Source: Deltaproteobacteria bacterium (GTDB lineage: Bacteria; Desulfobacterota; DSM-4660; Desulfatiglandales; HGW-15). From it: a DNA stretch of 10,370 nucleotides. The stretch lies in NCBI GenBank assembly GCA_024641835.1, contig JAHECH010000090.1, positions 1 through 10,370 of the forward strand. Reading direction: 5' to 3'. How positions within the stretch are numbered: position 1 is the stretch's first letter; the number at the start of each line of letters is the position of its first letter. The translations under genes were made by a program, and so were the position numbers. Shown piece after piece: positions 7,024 to 10,370 of the stretch. The notes beneath the pieces were generated by a model. It did not search any database, was not told the origin of the DNA, and was given only the letters and a program-made list of their open reading frames with translations.

Positions 7024-7257
7024 GAGAGAAGTTTGATGACTGAAAAGCCATATGGGATAGCCCTTCTCCAACAGCCTGGGGGCTGTCGACCTCGGGAATG
7101 ACTAGGCTCACGCCTTTCATGATGAAGTCGTAACTCTTCATAACGAATACTTCCTCGACTGAATTCTCTTATGATCATAGGAATGAGCCTTGCCGATCAA
7201 GGCCTCTTTACGCAGAACAGCCCACCCTTACGATTGCCCATTGTCATCTCAAATGCG
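7024..7257. other. Gene-free interval between divergent restriction-like and fmdE genes
   Basis: No credible gene. It holds small hairpins: ACAGCC/GGCTGT (7071-7086) with a TGGG loop, the palindrome TATGATCATA (about 7170-7179), and GCCTTG/CAAGGC (7187-7203) followed by CTCTTTA, which could be a weak plus-strand terminator. With no plus-strand gene upstream, that role is uncertain. Confidence 0.4.
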
Positions 7258-7277
7258 TTATGTTAAGAATAACATAA
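7258..7277. promoter_or_regulatory. CRP/FNR-type dyad upstream of fmdE
   Basis: TTATGTTA (7258-7265), AGAA, TAACATAA (7270-7277) is a perfect 8-4-8 inverted repeat. The core TGTTA-N4-TAACA has the 5-4-5 geometry of CRP/FNR-family sites. Its centre lies about 65 bases before the fmdE start codon. A weak -10-like GATATC at 7299-7304 would put the dyad near -42 to -44, the usual position for activation. The cognate regulator is not in the window. Confidence 0.5.
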
Positions 7278-7332
7278 GTACCGGCAGGGCTACAACCTGA
7301 TATCTCTTCTAGCCTATTTTGAAGGAATCCCT

Positions 7333-8022
7333 ATGAAACCTTTTCGGGAACTGTTGATTTCTTCGGCGCAAGCTCACGGTCATCTCTGTCCTGGCCAGGT
7401 CGTGGGAGTGCGGATGGCTATGCTTGGCTGCCGGTTGATCGGTCTGGATGACCCGACTCTACCAAACCAGATAAAAAACCTCCTCGTCTATGTAGAAATG
7501 GATCGGTGCACCGCGGATGCTGTTGCCCATGTGACCGGCGTCAAATTGGGCCGACGCTCACTCAAATTTATGGACTACGGCATCATGGCCGCTACCTTTA
7601 TCAATCTGGAAACGGATCAGGCTTACCGCATTCTTTCAACAGAGGAAGCCCGAGATCTTGATCACGTTTATGCTCCGGAGATTTTCGGAAAAGTTCAGCA
7701 GCAATTCATTGCCTACCAGCGAATGCCCGACAGCATCCTCTTCAAGGTTCAAAAAGTAGAAGTCCCTATCAGCGAATTTGATCTCCCCGGCCCATCGCTG
7801 AGCAAGGCCACCTGTGCCATTTGTGGCCAGGTAGTTCGGGATAAGCGGGAAGTGGTGATCGATGGGATGACGCTTTGCCGGCCCTGCGCTCATGGGGCAT
7901 ACTACAAGAATCCCAAGGAAGTGACCTGGCCGGACATGGACTGGGCGCCAGATCAGACGTGCCAAATCGCTCCCTTTGGTACTGAATCTGTTTCTCTCGA
8001 AATTCTCAAAATCCGCGGCTAG
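7333..8022 (+). CDS. FmdE-family protein (formylmethanofuran dehydrogenase subunit E-like)
   Basis: A 229-residue protein with the FmdE/Tfu domain over about residues 10-145: AHGHLCPGQVVGVRM (His15, His17, Cys19), then EMDRCTADAVAHVTG (Cys59), a conserved metal-site and fold signature. The C-terminus has a zinc-ribbon-like module with CAIC (161-164) and CRPC (182-185). The family is named after a methanogen subunit but is common in anaerobic bacteria without methanofuran, where its role is not settled; metal binding and links to molybdenum or tungsten enzymes have been suggested. The ATG at 7333 has an AAGGA site about 6 bases upstream. No molybdenum-enzyme gene is visible here. It stands alone on the plus strand, converging on hdrB, with a CRP/FNR-type dyad upstream. 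Function beyond the family name is not known. Confidence 0.88.
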   Translation: MKPFRELLISSAQAHGHLCPGQVVGVRMAMLGCRLIGLDDPTLPNQIKNLLVYVEMDRCTADAVAHVTGVKLGRRSLKFMDYGIMAATFINLETDQAYRILSTEEARDLDHVYAPEIFGKVQQQFIAYQRMPDSILFKVQKVEVPISEFDLPGPSLSKATCAICGQVVRDKREVVIDGMTLCRPCAHGAYYKNPKEVTWPDMDWAPDQTCQIAPFGTESVSLEILKIRG

Positions 8023-8134
8023 GCTTCTCCTGAAGAAATCCCTCCTATCCTCTTGCTCAAAGACGGAGTACGGAGCCCCTCGGAGGCATTCTCAATTCTC
8101 GGAAAAGCAATCCGTCTGTGATGCGTATGCTGCC

Positions 8135-8992
8135 TTAACCGAAAAGGCCTCTGGATTTCAGGACAGGCCGGGGATCGACCAGATGGCGTTTGAACCAACC
8201 GCTGTGGTTCTCAGCGCCAAGGGCAAGGGCGAGGATCTCGGAGAGATGCAGGATCGGCACCTTTGTATCCAGGTTGCAGCGAATCTCGAGATTAAGCTGG
8301 CACATGGCACATGCCGTAATAATGCATTCGGCACCCGCCTTTCTAGCTCCCTCATTGATTCTATTGACAAGAGGCGTTGCGACATCAGGTCTCGCGGCAG
8401 CAAGGAAAGTGCCGCAGCATCGCGCCGAATAAGCCCAAGGCAGTGCTTCGGCGCCGAAACCTGACAGGATTTTTTCCATGAGCTGGTGGTAGTTTCTCTC
8501 TTTGCGAAGAGCCGGGGGACGAGCCAGCATGCAGCCATAATAAGGCACGAACTTGAGGCCATTCAACTTCTGAACAATGGCTTTTTCCAGGCGAGACGAT
8601 TCGACATTGCTCAGCACTTCAAAGAAGTGAAAGATTTTCAATTCAGGGTTGATTGACCGGCCCCAGCGCTTTTCCTCTTGAGCACGAAATTCCGGGTCTT
8701 CCTTGATTCGCTTGTGCGCCAGTTGGTGGCGGTGGAGACAGGTAGGACACATGACCATGAGAGGCCTATCTGGATGGGCGAGGGACAAGTTCCGTGAGGC
8801 GAGATGAAAAGCCAATTCCTGATCCAGGCTGTGGGCAGAAGAGGAACCGCAACAATTCCAGTCTTCGAGCTCGATAAGCTTGAGTCCAAGCCGACCAGCA
8901 ACCTCCATCAACGAAAGGTTGCTTTCTTTGGCTGAGGTCGCCATGGAGCATCCTGGGAAATAAGAGAATTCTATTCTTCTGTTTTCAACCAT
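8135..8992 (-). CDS. hdrB: Heterodisulfide reductase subunit B-like protein (HdrB), two CCG domains
   Basis: From the ATG at 8992 it has 285 residues, the usual HdrB length. Two CCG (DUF224) domains bind the unusual non-cubane iron-sulfur clusters that reduce disulfides. The first has FPGC (Cys15), NCCG (Cys47-Cys48) and CPTC (Cys82, Cys85); the second has YYGC (Cys154), RCCG (Cys192-Cys193) and CAMC (Cys228, Cys231). All ten cysteines are present, so both sites look intact. In methanogens HdrB reduces CoM-S-S-CoB; in sulfate reducers and syntrophs the acceptor is unknown or a DsrC-type thiol. The ATG overlaps the hdrC stop (8 shared bases), which points to translational coupling. GTG9001 is possible but its ribosome site would overlap it. 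The stop lies 112 bases from the convergent fmdE stop, with no obvious terminator between. Confidence 0.93.
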   Translation of the reverse strand: MVENRRIEFSYFPGCSMATSAKESNLSLMEVAGRLGLKLIELEDWNCCGSSSAHSLDQELAFHLASRNLSLAHPDRPLMVMCPTCLHRHQLAHKRIKEDPEFRAQEEKRWGRSINPELKIFHFFEVLSNVESSRLEKAIVQKLNGLKFVPYYGCMLARPPALRKERNYHQLMEKILSGFGAEALPWAYSARCCGTFLAAARPDVATPLVNRINEGARKAGAECIITACAMCQLNLEIRCNLDTKVPILHLSEILALALGAENHSGWFKRHLVDPRPVLKSRGLFG

Positions 8993-9569
8993 TTCCAACA
9001 CCCTTTCCAGGCGAAGCGAAAAGATCGCGCATTTCTTCGATCTCTTTCACTCGCGATGGCATCAGGTCCAGTTTGCGCTTGGCAAGCATCTTGAGGCCGA
9101 TGTCCATGTCCTGAAACCATTGACGCATGCGGAGCTTATAGCGCAACATGATTTCCAGCTTATGTGTCCTTCCGTAGCGCTCTATGGAATTGAGCACCTC
9201 TTTATGGAATTCCAAGATATTAGGTTCAGCGATCTTCGCGCCTTCAGTTATCGCCATATGGCGCAACGCGTCCATGATCGCAGCGATATCGATCGCCATG
9301 GGGCACTGGATGGAGCACGTATGGCATGCAACGCAGACCCATATGGTCGAAGATTCCAACGCTTCCTTGCGGAGGCCGAGTTGCGCCAAACGAAGCACAC
9401 CATGAGGAGAATAATCCATGGCTTCAATGTATGGACAGCCTCCAGCGCAGGTTCGGCAGTGAAAGCAAAGTCCAACATTTTCACCGCTCAGTTCGTTCAC
9501 CTCGCGCTGAAACGATCTGTCACACTGGATAAAATCCACATTGGGTCTCTGGAGACTCTTCTGTTCCAT
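8985..9569 (-). CDS. hdrC: Heterodisulfide reductase subunit C-like ferredoxin protein (HdrC)
   Basis: A 194-residue soluble electron-transfer protein with two [4Fe-4S] motifs: CFHCRTCAGGCP (Cys35, 38, 41, 45) and CVACHTCSIQCP (Cys79, 82, 85, 89). A helical C-terminal half has the conserved KLEIMLRYKLR and MPSRVKEIEEMRDLF stretches. This is the HdrC arrangement: clusters pass electrons from a flavin subunit to HdrB. No transmembrane segment is seen, so it is the cytoplasmic HdrC type rather than an HdrE-linked or DsrK-type membrane form. The ATG at 9569 has only a weak ribosome site (AGGG about 11 bases upstream, or GAG nearby). It overlaps hdrB. The flavoprotein gene upstream in the same direction ends 188 bases away, so the three genes may be one operon or may have an internal promoter. 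Confidence 0.93.
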   Translation of the reverse strand: MEQKSLQRPNVDFIQCDRSFQREVNELSGENVGLCFHCRTCAGGCPYIEAMDYSPHGVLRLAQLGLRKEALESSTIWVCVACHTCSIQCPMAIDIAAIMDALRHMAITEGAKIAEPNILEFHKEVLNSIERYGRTHKLEIMLRYKLRMRQWFQDMDIGLKMLAKRKLDLMPSRVKEIEEMRDLFASPGKGVGNG

Positions 9570-9603
9570 CGCTCAATACCCTAACTCATGCAAGAAAAAA
9601 CCC

Positions 9604-9617
9604 TTGACCTAAGTCAA
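9604..9617. promoter_or_regulatory. FNR-type dyad upstream of hdrC
   Basis: TTGAC (9604-9608), CTAA, GTCAA (9613-9617) is a perfect 5-4-5 inverted repeat, one base per arm from the FNR consensus TTGAT-N4-ATCAA. Its centre lies about 41 bases before the hdrC ATG. Activation from the standard -41.5 position would therefore mean a nearly leaderless transcript. Otherwise the site may repress or serve a start I did not identify. Confidence 0.5.
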
Positions 9618-9693
9618 AGTAAGGGCAAATAGCCTATCTTGCAAGGGGGTATACTTTATTCAGGAATCCGGGCTGAGGACAAACATGGAGTGC

Positions 9694-9723
9694 AGAGGCC
9701 ACTTCCGATGGGGAGAGGCCTCT
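9694..9723. terminator. Weak hairpin between the flavoprotein and hdrC genes
   Basis: AGAGGCC (9694-9700) can pair with GGCCTCT (9717-9723) across a 16-base loop. It lies just downstream of the flavoprotein stop on the minus strand. It has no proper T run in that direction, so it may attenuate or stabilise RNA rather than end transcription. Confidence 0.3.
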
Positions 9724-9757
9724 TTCGTTCATGAGCAAATATGGTCAGATGTGAAAA

Positions 9758-10370
9758 CTACCTACCTCTGGCAGCCTTGATCATCCTTATTTCAAGATCA
9801 CACTGGAGACAACGTTGGGCCTCGCTCACAGCCTGGTCATCGGCAACGCACAGTTCAACCTCTTGAAATCCTGCGTGCCTTTCTGAAAGCGGAAGGGTGG
9901 GCATCTGAGTTCTTACGAGGTCCGCGAATCCTCTTTCCCTTTGCCCGGTATACGACCCTGTGTCAGGCTTTTCGGCCAAGGTCTCCTCTATGACACCGTC
10001 GCCACCCAGAAACTTGTCGATGGAATTTGCCGCTCTTCTCCCCGCTGCTATTGCATCAATGATCGCACTGGGTCCTCTGCCCACGTCACCGCCGGCAAAG
10101 AGACCAGGCATGCTCGTTTCCTGGGTTTTGGGATCCGCTACGACGAGACCTCTCTCACATCTCACTTCGCCGTCGCCTGAGAGGAAAGAGAGATCGGCTG
10201 CCTGCCCAATGGCGAGAATCACCTGGTCAGCCTCAACGATCTCTTTTGAATCTCCAAAGGCCGGGCAAAAGGCTCCCTTCTCATCGAATACAGAGGTACA
10301 TGTCACCAACTCAACGGCCCTCACTTTGCCATTCTCTCCGACGATCCGGCGAGGACCCCAGGAGGGCATG
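9758..10370 (-). CDS. GltD-like FAD/NAD(P)H oxidoreductase, C-terminal part (5' end outside window)
   Basis: The frame is open from the right edge to a TAG at 9760-9758, giving about 204 C-terminal residues. It contains the end of the pyridine-nucleotide domain (ADQVILAIGQAADLSFL, about 47-63) and the second FAD-binding motif, GLFAGGDVGRGPSAIIDAI, with GGD at residues 93-95 counted from the first visible Met. The tail has EAQRCLQC (183-190), as in the glutamate synthase small subunit and related proteins. The ATG near 10369 falls in the middle of the fold and is not the true start. Such flavoproteins move electrons between NAD(P)H and iron-sulfur proteins. Placed just upstream of hdrCB, it probably feeds or drains the Hdr module rather than making glutamate; no gltB-type large subunit is visible. 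Subtype, including fusion to HdrA or NuoF-like parts, cannot be seen. Confidence 0.85.
   Translation of the reverse strand, partial: MPSWGPRRIVGENGKVRAVELVTCTSVFDEKGAFCPAFGDSKEIVEADQVILAIGQAADLSFLSGDGEVRCERGLVVADPKTQETSMPGLFAGGDVGRGPSAIIDAIAAGRRAANSIDKFLGGDGVIEETLAEKPDTGSYTGQRERGFADLVRTQMPTLPLSERHAGFQEVELCVADDQAVSEAQRCLQCDLEIRMIKAARGR

Noticed and set aside
7976..8464. 162-residue plus-strand frame overlapping the fmdE end and hdrB
   Set aside because: It mostly mirrors hdrB codons and has no domain. The 112-base gap itself holds no gene or clear terminator.
9120..9584. 154-residue plus-strand open frame opposite hdrC
   Set aside because: It is antisense to a clear HdrC with two intact ferredoxin motifs and has no recognisable features.

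Overview
The window looks like chromosomal DNA of an anaerobic bacterium with roughly balanced base composition. A sulfate-reducing or syntrophic member of the Desulfobacterota (former Deltaproteobacteria) is the best guess. This rests on gene content: heterodisulfide reductase subunits HdrC and HdrB, a GltD-like flavoprotein and an FmdE-family protein. No rRNA or other phylogenetic marker confirms it. I see no mobile element, CRISPR array, tRNA or rRNA.

Left part (1-3324): the 3' end of an Amidohydro_2-family hydrolase, then a complete glutamine-dependent NAD+ synthetase of the long Mycobacterium tuberculosis type. Convergent with it is a PII nitrogen-signalling protein (GlnB/GlnK) with its uridylylation tyrosine and its own sigma70-like promoter. 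A gene-free stretch of about 630 bases follows (3325-3961). It holds the divergent promoters of the PII gene and of the next gene, and some foldable sequence.

Middle (3962-6856): a phosphorylating glyceraldehyde-3-phosphate dehydrogenase with a good promoter and a strong bidirectional terminator. Convergent with it is a two-gene minus-strand unit. Its first gene encodes an HsdR-N-like restriction-endonuclease-fold protein with an extra C-terminal domain; the second encodes an M23-like (LytM-fold) protein without a signal peptide. Both appear to have lost catalytic residues: the Glu of the nuclease E-x-K motif, and two His residues of the M23 site. The pair has its own promoter (6995-7023) and the shared terminator (5045-5079), so it looks like a self-contained cassette. 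It is the best candidate here for something undescribed.

Right part (7333-10370): an FmdE-family zinc protein on the plus strand, convergent with an overlapping hdrC-hdrB pair on the minus strand. Upstream of hdrC, in the same direction, is the C-terminal part of a GltD-like FAD/NAD(P)H oxidoreductase. Together the flavoprotein, HdrC and HdrB could form an electron-transfer module from NAD(P)H through FeS clusters to a HdrB-type CCG site. Upstream of fmdE and of hdrC there are CRP/FNR-type dyads with the same 4-base spacer, which suggests redox or anaerobic control of both.
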